Assembly: GCF_019649055.1 (NCBI RefSeq)
Contig: NW_026570268.1
Span: 558,001 to 622,000 of the forward strand
Source of the DNA: Paramacrobiotus metropolitanus
Taxonomy: Eukaryota; Tardigrada; Eutardigrada; Parachela; Macrobiotidae
Length of the DNA stretch: 64,000 nt
Direction: 5' to 3'
Made by a program: the position numbers and the translations under genes. Shown here one piece after another: positions 42,164 through 53,693 of the stretch; position 1 is the first letter of the stretch, and each line of letters begins with the position of its first letter. The notes beneath the pieces are model-generated. The model was not told where the DNA came from. It did no database searches and saw only the letters and a list, made by a program, of their open reading frames with translations.

Positions 42164-45100
42164 GGACCACACCCTCTTCCACAACTGCTGCCAATTTAAA
42201 ACCACCCTAAAAGCGAAATTATAACTAAATAATGAACTGTGAAGAAACAAACTGTGAATTAATTGTACGAGTATAGTAAAGAAAACCAAATTAGAAAAAA
42301 TAAATCAAGACCGTTGAAATCAGTGTCGCAATAATAAGAAGCGTGGTGAATACGTAATAATAAATTCCGACGCAGTGCAATCAACAAAAGTGGCAAACAT
42401 TCCACCGGTGTGACACCTGCGTCGCTGCGCGGCACAAGTACAACGGAACTATGCCATTGTGTGCAGCGGTCGAAACCGTTCGGAAATTCCCGGAGACTAC
42501 TACTAACGAATACAGACACTGAAGGTGTTGCGCCAGTAGCCAGTGTATCGATCTCACTTATTGTCAGTCAGACTCACTTTCTCGTTGTTGAGCTTACGTC
42601 AACATCCGACCAGTCACCACTCTATCAGCGGCATCAAACAAACCAGCTATCTTCATGATGTCATTGCGTCACAACACTTTGCCGGAGCAATGCAACAGCA
42701 ATGCAGCCAATGGCCTTCAACTCGCGCGCTGCCTGACTGGACGCGGGTGGAGCCCTTACACTACGCTATTCGCCTGTGAAATCAGCGGCGGGGCGATTCC
42801 CCAGGAAGAGGCGTTCGGCGCTGACAGGCTGCTTGGTAAATGCATCTAGCTGCCTCACATTCACAGCCAACTTTCTTGATAGGATTGTCTATTGCGTAAC
42901 AAGGCAGACGCGGTTGAACGGTCTCGCTGCGCGCTAGTCGACGGCCAGGCGCAGGCTGTTCACCCAGTGTATGCGCTCAGACAGGGCAGCCACACGCCAC
43001 ACTCTGCCAGGACGCACAAGAATGAAGACACGCAAAATCAGCCAGGCCGTGTCACAAGACTGACAAGCCATGGCAATAATCATTACCATCACTGATAACG
43101 GCAATTAATCTGCCTATTTTAATTAATGATCCACTTTAAAATTCAATCCGCTCCCGTAATAATACACAAGCAATACTAGTACATATGCAGCAATGCCGCA
43201 AAACTATTCTTATAATTTTCAAATCACCATACGGGGCATATAAATCGTCAGAAAACAAAACGTCGTAATAAAACTAAAAAAAATAAGTCGATCAGCAGTT
43301 GGATACTTTTTGTACTTTGTACCATCGTCCTGTAAAAATTAAATCAACAACAAAATTCTGTTTTCATTCCACAAAATTCTATTTGATAATTCACTCGAAT
43401 CAAATTAATTACAATAACCAATACATGAATACACCCGAATTTTTCCGAATTTTCAGAATGCAGATTTCCACAAATTTCACTCTCAAACCAGTCAAATGAA
43501 GGCACACGCTCACGCAGTTGTAATTTCATCAGCAATTTAATTATTAGGAGTTATGCTGTTTGCCGTCAAAAATAACGATATTAAATGCCAATTTTTTATT
43601 CAGGTAAGACCGTAAGAACACACAGACGGTAGAGTAAATGCAGGAAAATTAAAAATGTGATGATATTTAATTTGACGATCAATAATACTGTTAACACACA
43701 GCAGCTCGTCAAAGACTGCTGTCAGCTCTCATTAGAAAAGAAATGAGCAGTGAATGAGACTTACCAGGTAATAATAATCCCTAATTGGCGTCGGTGCACC
43801 CAGGAGACCGCGGGAAGAGCCGTCAATCAGCGGGAAATGAAATCACGACTGGCGGATTATTCCACTCACACTGGCCTTCCCCAGCCAACACGCTCAAACA
43901 CGCTCACTGCACCTGCACTCTCACTAATTACGTCGCAACAGCCTCACACACTGGCATCACAGATCTGCTGAAAGATTTTTGCAGTAAAAAAATCAAAACC
44001 TGATATCTTATTGTTCGATTAATTATCTAAGGGAAAAACAGCCCGCAACGACCAACGTAAAACCCGTGTTGCAGCGTTTCCGACGGCGCGCATAACCAGT
44101 CTACCAGGAATTTTCCCGATCGGTACGAGCGATAAACTCTCTCTCTCTCTGACTCTGACTGCCTCCGAGTACGAGTGCACCCGTACGCGACGCCGCTGTC
44201 TGCACTCTGTCAACACAGCCGCGCTGACTCAGCGCCGCTCGGCGAATCGCGCTGCAGCACATCCGCCCCGCCGTTCTGCGAACATCAGCGCCGCTCGAAA
44301 ATGCCAAAATGGCTTACGTAAGTCGGAGGCAATTTTCTGTTAAGCCCCGCCCCAATACACGTCGCTAGCGCTCTGACTGGTTTGGTTGTGACGCAGTTCG
44401 AGCGGGTAGTGCGAACAATTTAATTGCCTACTTCGTAGTTCGTACTGTTTTCAAAATTTTTAATTGTAATTGGGCTGTTTCATTTTAATAGGCACAGTGT
44501 AAATTACGTACAGTATTTCGCACCTTTGCTGTATGCCGTGCAATGTACAGACAGTACAATACAGTACGCATTTCCGGTTGAGCGGAGTTGCTAGCGGAAA
44601 CGCGGGGGTCGATTCCCGGTCGTTGTTCTTTGTTCTGCGGCCAGCGCACCACGTGACGCACAATACTATAACGTGCGCCGTGCGGCCAACAAAAGGTAAA
44701 GTGGCGTAAACATGGCACATTTCCCAGCTCCCACCCACTTTTGAGACAGCATACCGCCGATAAATACGTACATGCAGTACAGATACAATAAGTAGTTAAA
44801 TACCGAGTATTAAAAAAGGTTAGGCACCAACATCTACAGAGCGCTAAAACCAATTACTCGTAATTTAATTAGTCAGCAATCCGAAGTACAGACTTTAGTA
44901 CAACAACAATTTATAATAATTTCCGTTTTTGGAGTTTATAAAAGTGGTAGGGTTTAAATCGTAAAATTAGTAATAAGTAATATGTTTTCGGAGTTTAACG
45001 TAATAAAATCGTTTTATTGCCCAAGAAGAAACAAATAAAAATATCAGCATAATACTTAATTTACTTGTACAGTAAACGTACACCAACCGAATGAACCGAT

Positions 45101-46013
45101 ACACAACGTTCATCAAAATGTAGAACGCTGCACAACGAAGTAATCTGGAAATATAACCTGATCAAGAGTTTTACAGTTCTCAAAGTCTTAAATTTTTAGT
45201 CTTCTTAGTTTAGTGCATAAATCGGCACGTGTACAGTAAAATGCGATTCCACCGAATTCCGGTCATTCGACAATCGACACCGTTCCAATTTTATAATAAC
45301 AAAGTGACAAAACCCTTCAAATCCTGACACCATCGCTGAATAAAGATACAGTATACCCAATAAAAGATGAAATAAGGGGGGGGGGGGAAATATAAGAAAA
45401 TACATCTTACAGTCGTGTTTATAACACGGAGCACTTTTCAGCGAAACTATCAAGGAGATGCGACGGAGAAAACAGATTATTTTTACATTTTACAGCCCGC
45501 CTGGGTATGGCCGGTAAGCAGTAATTTCCCCGTGAGCAGGCGTCGCCACGACGCCTAATTGCTGCTGGGCGACATACAGGCAACAGCGAGGAAGCATGTG
45601 ATAATTACACAGCAGCCAACCCGTCAACATCCGCCGACTGCGCACCGGAAAAGGCCACCGGGCGGATTGGCCACGGGATCCGCCGGCAACAAACGATGCG
45701 CACCTGGATCACACTGGAAGAGACGCTAATCACCGGCAGCTGACTGGATTAAACACGCAGGACGCTTTGCAAACTAAGCGACGGTCGCCAACGAACAATC
45801 TTCTCGTTTCCACAACAGGAATGCCCGAGATTCCACAATCAGGTGTGGTGCTCTTTGTGCATATGTTCAGCGAATCTACAATGTGTAATGCACATTGCAA
45901 AGTGGGACAGTAAACAACGGACTGCTCTATTTCGCTTCTCTTATCAGTTTCTTGTTTACCACGCTCAGCAATCAGCATCACATGGCGCAGGTGTTTACGC
46001 GAATTTTGTTCGC
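42164..46013. other. 3.8 kb spacer between SH2B and CASP genes
   Basis: No gene is recognised. It should contain the SH2B promoter and untranslated first exon(s); a GC-richer stretch at about 44040-44420, with a (CT)n tract near 44136, is a plausible promoter. A run of 12 G lies at 45376-45387. Open frames at 43750-44003, 44101-44853 and 45730-46176 have no family resemblance. The last overlaps the CASP terminal exon in another frame. Confidence 0.4.
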
Positions 46014-49000
46014 TCACCTGGTGGCGCAGTCGTACGAGTAGTCCCGCAGATTGCTCTCGCTCAGCGCCAGTTTGTACAGGATGCCAAAGACCAGCAGGTG
46101 CAGGATCAGCGCGTAGATGAAGAAGCTCTTCCGGCCGCGGGAACTGCCCAGCACCATTTGACCCTACAAAAATCATTAAGAAAATCGACTTAGTTAAAAT
46201 TAACTACAGTTTTTTAATTTATTAAAAATAATAATCCCTAACCAAATAAAGTTAAAAATTTAAACTAGTAAATTGATACAAAGTAGAATTTCTCCACATA
46301 TTGTCACATAAAATACGCCAATACATAAAACAATATTTAATATTTATTAATCAATATTTATTTTTATTTATCAGTAGAAATTCTAGTTATGGTTTCAATG
46401 ATTTAAAAGAATAATTTCAAAGTTATTTATTATGATTTTTTTGCATACACAGACGCACCATGGCCAGCGTAGCCTTATCCACCGGGTTCAGCAACTGGTA
46501 CTTCCTTAACCGCTCCGTCCGGTGGAATTTAGAGAAGGGATCGAGGTTGTCCTCGTACACCACCGCGTACCGGCTCTCCACGTCCGTACTGTGACCCCGC
46601 CCCAGTGCCGCCGCCGTCTCCTTGTGCTTCCGTCCGTCGTAGCTCTGCAGGAAGCGGATGCGCTCGTACAGCCCCACGTTGTCGGCTTTGGCGGCCTCCA
46701 GTTGGCCCTTCAGCGCCATCAACTGGCTGTGCTGCTCGCTGCACACGCCCTCCAGCTCTTTGGTCTTGGCGTGGAAGCGCGCCAGCTGCCGCTCTAATAT
46801 ACCGCTGTAGACGGTCGAGTCGGGCTCGGGCGGGCCGCCGGTGGGGGACGCGGGAAGGGCGGAGGCCAAGTGGGCGTTCTTGCTGCGCAGGGCGTCGTTC
46901 ACGAAGTCAGGCGAGCTGCCAACGAGATTCGACAGCGGATCCTGCAAATTCGATGGAAGTGAACCGAATTCAGGAACTTTTTGGCTGATAACTTTCTTTT
47001 TTCATGGATATTAAAATTCTATATTTACTATTTTTATTTAAACTTATTACAGTAAATTAGGAATTAAACGACCAACCGTTTATGCAACAATTTACAAAAA
47101 AGGCAAATAAAGCATTTTCAAATTAAAAGTAAAGGAAAACTGAAATCCTAAGGAAACGTACAGAAAGCGCAGGGTTCATCAGTTCTTTCAGCTGGTAAAG
47201 GTCATTCTCCAGCCGTTCCGTTAGACTCTTCTGCTCCTGCACAACGAGCGACTGCTGGCTGAAATCCCAGCGCAGCTTCTCCAGAGATTCTGCAACACAG
47301 TATCCTCTATCAACTCCAGCCAATACAACATTTAAATGTACGCGATGATACCGGATAAATCGGTTTCGCGGACCCGCAGCGCGGCATTCTCCGACTCCAA
47401 CCGGCGATTGCGCGCCAACAGCACCGACTCCAGACTATCGGCGGGTCCGCACTCGGCGTCGTAGGCCGCTTTGAGCAGGGCCACCTGCTGTTTGATCTCC
47501 GCGTAATCCCGCTGCCCGTCCAGTTTGGCTTGTAACGTGGCGTTCTGGGAATTGGCTGCGGACAGTTGGTCTTCCAGCCGGTTGAACTGGGTCTGGTAGG
47601 ATGTTTTCAAGCGGTCCAGTTCGTCTCGAAGACGCTGTACCGACTCCTGTTGGGTCTACATATTTCATTGAAAAGGTTATAGTCGGCTTGTTCGAGGCGT
47701 TAAGATAAAAACCGACCTGCTGTTCCCGGAAACTGGAGCGATTCGGCGATTGTGGGACGGAATTTTCGTTGGCCGATTGGTCGGCTTGACGCTGCAGCGC
47801 CGCCACTTGCTGCTGCAGATCCATCACTTTGTATTCGGCGGTCAGCGCTCTCTGAAAGTATGCAGGAATCAGCCCCCCGTAATTTTGTGCACGTTTCCGG
47901 TGGAATACTTATTATTCTTTATTTTAAATAAATGTGTTATTATTTAGTTTATGTTATACAAAGCAGTATTTATTTAAAATTGAATAAAACTAGAAGTGAA
48001 TAAACAACACAGAGAAACGGTTTTGATGATTTCTGATTTTTTTATCAAATTTTCAAAAAAATTATTACGAAGTTGATTCGTTAAATTCGCGGTCACCTGG
48101 TTAGCTCGTTCCAGTTCCTCGGCCAACAAGGCCGTCTTGCCGCTGTCGGTGGAAACAGCCGCTCCCGTGGCGGTGCGGGCCTTCATGGACTTGTCCAGTT
48201 CGCGGCGCAGAATGCCCACCTGGCCCTCGGTGTCCAACAGGCGCCGCTCCAGAGCACTGCGCTCCTCCGCCCACTCCGCTTGTCGCTCGGTCAGCTCCAC
48301 GGACAACTGCTCCTGCACGGAATGCCACATTTTCTCCTCCATTTCCGCTTCCGCGCGGCGAAGCCGCTCCTCATCTACCACCCAATTTCACTAACAGTAC
48401 AACTGCCATACAAAACATTATACAACTTAAAGCAACCAAAACAGAATAACAAAGAACTGAATACTTTTATTAGCAAAAAATAAATTAAAAAAAACAATGT
48501 CCCTCCGGAAGGTTTTCGCACGTAGTACGTACCATGGGTTTTCGCCAGCGCCAGCTGTTTATTGACCTCCGCCATGCTGTCGCGTAATCTACTGTTCTCG
48601 CTGTCTTTTTCATCGAGGCGGTCGACGCAGCTGATCAGCGCCGCAGGATCTGTAGCACAGCGATACGTTAATGTAAACTACGTCAAATCTAATGACAGAA
48701 ATAGTGGATTAACTGGATATTACGGAAACTGGCACCTCACATTATTGATGCCATTACTGGAAAAAATACTGGATATTATGGAAACTGCTGACCGAGAAAA
48801 ATATCGCATTAAATATAAATGTCAGAATAAATAAGAAAGTAAATCAATTAATGATAAAAATATGAGGTTAATTAGGCTGACCTGGAAGCTCGCGGATGGT
48901 GCGGTAGATGGATAGGAAGGCGGACTCGGCGGCTTTGCTGCGCTTGAGCAGGCTGTCCACTTCCGTCTGGAAGCTCTTCAGCAGCGGCTGCACTTGCCGC

Positions 49001-49630
49001 CGCACATCCTAAACAACACCAGCAGAGTCAGAACACTGTTCCCGAACATCAGCGATACGGCAGATTATAAGCAAAAGCAATTATGCGCAACCGAGGAACT
49101 GATCGAAGAACAGATGTGCCACAACATTTGTACTGAAATAATAAATATTGTGCACTCAAATTTTTATTAAATCATTGTTTTATTTAAACTGATGATTATT
49201 TAAACAAATTTTCACGGTTTCTTTAACTGATAATAAAAATTACTTCTCGCAAAAGAAACCAGAGAAATTAAAGCAAAACGCGGGACGTACGTCAGGCGCG
49301 GTCTGGCGGAATTCCTTGCTGAACTCAATGAGGCGCGAGCGGGAGGATTCGCTGTCCTCCTGCCATTTGGCGATCTCCGCCGCCGAGTTATCCGCGCTGT
49401 CCTGCCCAGCCGAGAACCAAAATAAATTAACTGACGCCCGACGGGACTGGGCAAACTCAGACGCACAGCAGAAAGCAGCTGCTGTCGACGCTAACACACT
49501 GACCGAATGAAGTTCCTACCTGCAGTCCGACCAAATCAAAATGTCTCCACTTGTCAACGGCAGCTAGAGATGTCGTGCCGCCAACGGCGCCTGCGGGAGC
49601 GCCGGACGTAGCTACCCGCAGCTGGGACAT
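46014..49630 (-). CDS. CASP: CASP, Golgi coiled-coil membrane protein
   Basis: Ten exons join in frame: 49630-49520, 49401-49291, 49008-48882, 48649-48533, 48374-48097, 47851-47717, 47655-47352, 47289-47162, 46941-46459 and 46163-46014, giving about 647 residues (human CASP 678). CASP landmarks appear in order: DKWRHFDLVGLQ, RLIEFSKEFRQTAPD, VQPLLKSFQTEVDSLLKRS, LESVLLARNRRLESENAAL, YERIRFLQSY, and DPFSKF leading to RKYQLLNPVDKATLAM. A transmembrane helix (about 612-631, IYALILHLLVFGILYKLAL) follows. Long coiled coils fill residues 60-560. CASP is a type II tail-anchored golgin-like protein of intra-Golgi retrograde transport. In vertebrates it is a splice product of CUX1; here no CUT or homeobox exons are seen. 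The terminal exon reads ACC AGG TGA, but AGGTGAGC is also a strong donor, so a further short exon could exist. Confidence 0.9.
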
Positions 49631-50234
49631 GCTCGCAGTCTATCCCAGCAAAACAACAACAGTCAGTAATGAATATGATGAGGAGGATAGCAGAAAACTA
49701 AGAAAAGGCAGCGAACGACAACGAACCGTCTCGCACTTCTCTCCGCAAACAGCTCACTCTACCCCTTCCGAATCCAACTAGGCTCGCGCAATGCACGGTG
49801 TACAAACATCAATTTATCATTTATGATAATTCATCGAATAAAAAAACACAACTGAAATTGAGAATTCTGATAAGAAGAATCGCATTCATCAAGATGAAAT
49901 TGGAAAAGCCAGCTAAATGAAAACACGCCACGACATGCTTGGATCGTGAGCCCAACGAAGTGTCGCCCGGAGGCGGTTAGCGTGAACACGTGCCCCGTGT
50001 CTGCGATTAGTCAGCGATATCCGCTGTAAATAGCTGCGGGCTGATGTCATCAGCGCGCTGACTAGCTTTTCGATTTGTATTTTTCCTACCACATTCCTTC
50101 CACAAACATTCCTTGGCTCTTGCCATTTTTGTTGCACGTGGTGTTTTCCTTTACAAAGCGTATTATTTTCATCATCACCAGCGCCTTTTATCTGCGGAGT
50201 ATCGGGCGTGTGGGAGTAGTTGCGAGTGGCGAAG
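49631..50234. other. Divergent spacer between CASP and the dioxygenase-like gene
   Basis: 604 bases separate two start codons facing away from each other, so this is probably a shared, bidirectional promoter region. No TATA box is obvious. Confidence 0.45.
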
Positions 50235-51600
50235 ATGATGGACACGGAGCGGATCCGTGCGGAGTATCTGCGCAACGGTGTGGTGCTGCTGCGCGACTTC
50301 CTCTCCCCTGACTGGCTGGACAAAGTCACCACCGCCATCAACAAACTCCATCCAGAGGCCGATCCCGACCGGGATCAATCAACGACGGAGGGGGAGGAGG
50401 AGGGGGCGAAGGCCGATCGCAGTCTGAGTGGCAGTGCCAGCGGGAGGGACTTTGGCAACTGGCAGAGTATTCCCGAGATCAAGGAGCTCGTCAGCCAGTC
50501 GCCACTGCTGAAGGTGCTGGCCGACATCATGGCCAGCCACAGCCTGACCTTCTACTTCGACCAGGTCAGCGTGCGCCCCGCCCACGACCGGACGCTGACG
50601 CCGTTCCACGTGGAGATGAGCAACTATCCCTTCGTCGGCGACCAGGTGGGGCTGCCACTGCGACACTTGTTTAATATTACTTTTGCAGCATTATTTTAAT
50701 GTTTGCTGGTGTACACGTTTTCCAGTTTATTTGGCAGTAACACATGACAATTAAGCCTATATTTTGATAGCTGTTGGCGTTTCTTGAAGGGTAGAAATTA
50801 AATTGTAAATAAGTAATAATATGGACATTTCAGACTGCGCTGGTAGACACGACTTCAAATGAAAGAAAATTTCGTCACTGACACACAGTCAAAACTTTTT
50901 ACATAAAATGTTTGGCAGATTTTACGTTTTTGAAAATACTGATATGCTTGGGACGTGCAACTTCGTATACGATATGATCGCCGTGCTATACAGATCTTTG
51001 ATCCTTTAATCGTTGGCGTCGCATGTTGATAACCATATATGACTCCTTAATGTTTCTAAAGGTCAGTTTGACTGTGTAGGGCTGCTCGGTGGTGATCCCG
51101 GTGGACAAGATCCCGCTGGAGACGTGCATCAAGTTCGTGCAGGGCTCGCATCTGTGGGGCAAGAACTACTATCCCAGCAGTGTGCGCCTGGCGGAGGACA
51201 CGGAGGAGCTGCGCGCCCACTCCAAGGACTGCGAGCCGGTCCCGGACATCCGCTCCATGTTAGTGCGACATTCTCCACATGCTCAATGAACAGTCTAACC
51301 ATGGGTGTTGTTGACAGTAAGACGGCGATGGTGCTGGAGTGGACCATGTCGCCCGGGGACGTGCTGGTGTACAACATGAAGACGCTGGTGGCCCTCAACG
51401 GCAACTGCACGCAGCACGTGCAGCGCTCCCTCATCACGCACTGGTTCGGGGATGACGTGCGCTTCAAGCAGCGCCACTGGCCCATCCATCCGCCCCTGAC
51501 CGGGCGCTTGGCCGCCGACGAGCATCCCTCCGCCGACGGGGACACCTTCCCGCTGGTGTACGGACAGCTGCCGGCGCCGCGGCCCGCCAGCCAGGAATAA
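50235..51600 (+). CDS. Phytanoyl-CoA dioxygenase (PhyH) family protein with altered iron ligands
   Basis: Three exons join in frame: 50235-50645, 51080-51258 and 51318-51600, giving about 290 residues. The fold signature is clear: YLRNGVVLLRDFLSPDWLD, TLTPFHVEMSNYPFVGDQ, IPLETCIKFVQGSHLWGK, SPGDVLVYNMKTL and LITHWFGDDVRFKQR. These match Fe(II)/2-oxoglutarate oxygenases of the PhyH family. The usual facial triad is HxD plus a distal His in (T)xHG. Here the first pair reads H125-V-E127 and the distal position reads TLVAL (V221), while R233, expected to bind 2-oxoglutarate, is kept. The protein is therefore either a pseudoenzyme or uses a changed metal site. ATG 50235 (followed by another ATG) is the first in-frame start. 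Part of exon 3 is duplicated at 53217-53350. Confidence 0.82.
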
Positions 51601-52867
51601 TCCGCCGGTCACTGGGCACACGGTATTCCTGAGGTAGGCCAACGCGACTGTTATCTGGGGAACTGCTTCGCCAGCTAAAAAACTTGAGATTCCCGAATTT
51701 CTCCGTTAAAGTTATTTCTGAACCTGATTAATGTTCCACACGTTTCACATCGCCAGCTTCTAATCAGATTAATTTGAAAATTGGCTAGGAAAATTTAAAA
51801 CTGTGAACGATTTGAAACTAAAAATTAATTTTAATTCAGTTTTCTCCGAAAAATTAATTTTCGAACGATTTTCATGTGAGAGATTGACCAGACCAGTGCC
51901 GAGCTCATAAGATAGAGTGGTAGCTATTTCTTGTAATGTCTTAGTTTATAACAAGAAAACTGTTCGGAAAGGAATTGTCAACATTCATTCGCTTAATTTT
52001 ACATTGCATTCGGTGGAAAACACGACCCAAAAAAACTGTTTGAATGTTAATTTTCTAGCCTAGTTCGGCTAACTGGCGTCGGTTTGCTGGTTGATGGGTT
52101 GTTGGTTGGAGGTGTTACGGTGCGCAGGGATCTCGGTGGGTGCCGGTGCTGGCTGGACAGGATCTCCCTTGCCGCTGGTCTGAACGATGAATTTTGTATC
52201 GGCTTATTTGGTGGATATTGATATTTGCACATTCCCGACAGATGCCTCGGTTTCTCTCTGTCCTCTTTTATATTTCCACTGCTATGCACTATTGCGTTCC
52301 GTTTATACAGTACTTCTCCTTTTCTGGCAGCACATTTCTTTAGGCTTGTATTCTGTTCACATTTCTTAGGTTATGCTGATGTGATTCCTCTGTACTTGTT
52401 ACGTCGCGCTGCGGTGTTTCTTCGCGGTAATTGTTCATTGTTGGATCATGGATGCGATAAAGTAAACGACAAAAATCTAATAACCCCTGACACTTGTTGA
52501 CAGTACTCTGTAGTCGCGCAAATTCGTTGGATGTGCTGTGTTGTACGGAATTCAACGTTTTCCAGTGATACGGTGCAAAGCACTCGGTAGTCTAGCATAT
52601 CTATATAGGCACCCATAGTATGTACATCAGTAATAACACTAAAGTATCGTGTGTTGTCGCGTGTTGTGCGAGTTAACTTAACCGCCTGGCAACCGGAGAT
52701 TTACAAATGACAAAGGTCACCATAAGAAGACAAAATACTGTGTGTTCTTTTGCAAGTTAATTGTGGGAGATTTCAGTTTCAAGTGGATATCCAGACCTGC
52801 GAGTTCTTTGGTCAATCATATTTAGATTGAATACGCAGACGACTTGCGGTTCCTGGATCGATCGCCA
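51601..52867. other. Spacer between the dioxygenase-like gene and the first small secreted protein
   Basis: No gene is recognised. About 52300-52445 shares words with 53385-53540, most clearly GCGGTGTTTCTTCGCGGTAA (52411 and 53503), so part of this flank was duplicated. A weaker echo of the dioxygenase exon (CCGCTGGTCT near 52174) may be a decayed extra copy. Confidence 0.45.
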
Positions 52868-53137
52868 ATGCCGAGCCGGAGCGTGCATGTGTGCTTGGTG
52901 GCCGTGTGCGTCGTGGCGGTGATGCAGGGCAGCCGGGCCCAGTGGCAGTCCCCCTACGGCTACACCCAGCCGGACCCGTATTACCAGCCGGGCTTCGCGC
53001 GCCAGATGGCCCCGCACGCCGCCGCCGAGGACTACGCCCAAGGGGCGGGATACGGATATGGGCGGGGCCTGCCCGCGCCGGCCGAGCGCAGCAAACGCGG
53101 CTCCTACGCTTGGATCCCCGCTTTAAACCGGGGATGA
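52868..53137 (+). CDS. Small secreted protein, candidate peptide precursor (paralogue 1)
   Basis: Single exon, 89 residues. Residues 1-24 form a signal peptide (a hydrophobic VCLVAVCVVAVMQ core and a likely cleavage after SRA). The mature part has DPYYQPGFARQMA, AAAEDYAQGAGYGYGRG, then AERSKR followed by GSYAWIPALNRG and stop. The Lys-Arg pair is a prohormone-convertase site and the terminal Arg-Gly would allow trimming or C-terminal amidation, giving GSYAWIPALNR-amide. A paralogue on the opposite strand at 59447-59725 keeps the signal peptide, core, KR site and RG end. I cannot assign it to a named neuropeptide family; a Gly/Tyr-rich cuticular or antimicrobial peptide is the alternative. ATG 52868 is the first in frame and is supported by the paralogue, which starts at the same point (MPS). 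Confidence 0.65.
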   Translation: MPSRSVHVCLVAVCVVAVMQGSRAQWQSPYGYTQPDPYYQPGFARQMAPHAAAEDYAQGAGYGYGRGLPAPAERSKRGSYAWIPALNRG

Positions 53138-53216
53138 AACGGGGATGATCCTGTTCCTCTTCAGGATTCTGGTTCGCGTATGACTGCTCGTATTAAGCTG
53201 GTCCAGATCTGTACAA

Positions 53217-53350
53217 GGTGCAGCGCTCCCTCATTACGCACTGGTTCGGGGACGACGTGCGCTTCAAGCAGCGCCACTGGCCCATCCACCCGCCATTGAC
53301 CGGGCGGTTGGCCGCCGACGGGGACACCTTCCCGCTGGTCTATGGCCAAC
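53217..53350 (+). pseudogene. Duplicated fragment of the dioxygenase-like last exon
   Basis: About 134 bases are nearly identical to 51418-51566: the protein reads QRSLITHWFGDDVRFKQRHW and WPIHPPLTGRLAADGDTFPLVYGQL in the same frame. An 18-base in-frame deletion removes EHPSAD, and after the shared part the frame runs into unrelated sequence. There are no upstream exons and hence no iron-ligand region. The copy lies 80 bases past the stop of the small secreted protein, so one duplication may have moved both. Its high identity implies a recent origin or gene conversion. Confidence 0.8.
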
Positions 53351-53693
53351 TATTATGGATTGTTACTTTCCGTTGGTATTGTTTTGTCCTTTTTCTGGTA
53401 GCACCTTTATTTCAGCTTGCACAACACATTTGTACACATACTGGTAGACTAAGTACCACACAATTAAATATACATAGCTGCTTCTGCTTGTTGCAAGGCG
53501 TTGCGGTGTTTCTTCGCGGTAATTGCTTATTGTTGATGAAAATGAGAAAAAACGCGGCACACTACAAAGTGCTCGCACTGGTATCTTTGATGATGGACGT
53601 TTTATTAAAATCATTCCGAGAGCAGACACCGCACTGACGAGATTCCCACACAATTATGGGCACAGAAAAAGAGGATTTTGTACATTTTCCGGC

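Noticed and set aside
45730-46176. 148-codon minus-strand open frame at the CASP end
   Set aside because: It reads the CASP terminal exon in the wrong frame; the in-phase join gives the conserved CASP transmembrane segment.
46444-46456. CASP exon 9 donors GTGTAT or GTATGC
   Set aside because: Neither gives the phase needed for the transmembrane exon; GTGCGT at 46458 joins ATG to GQMVLG and restores the family sequence.
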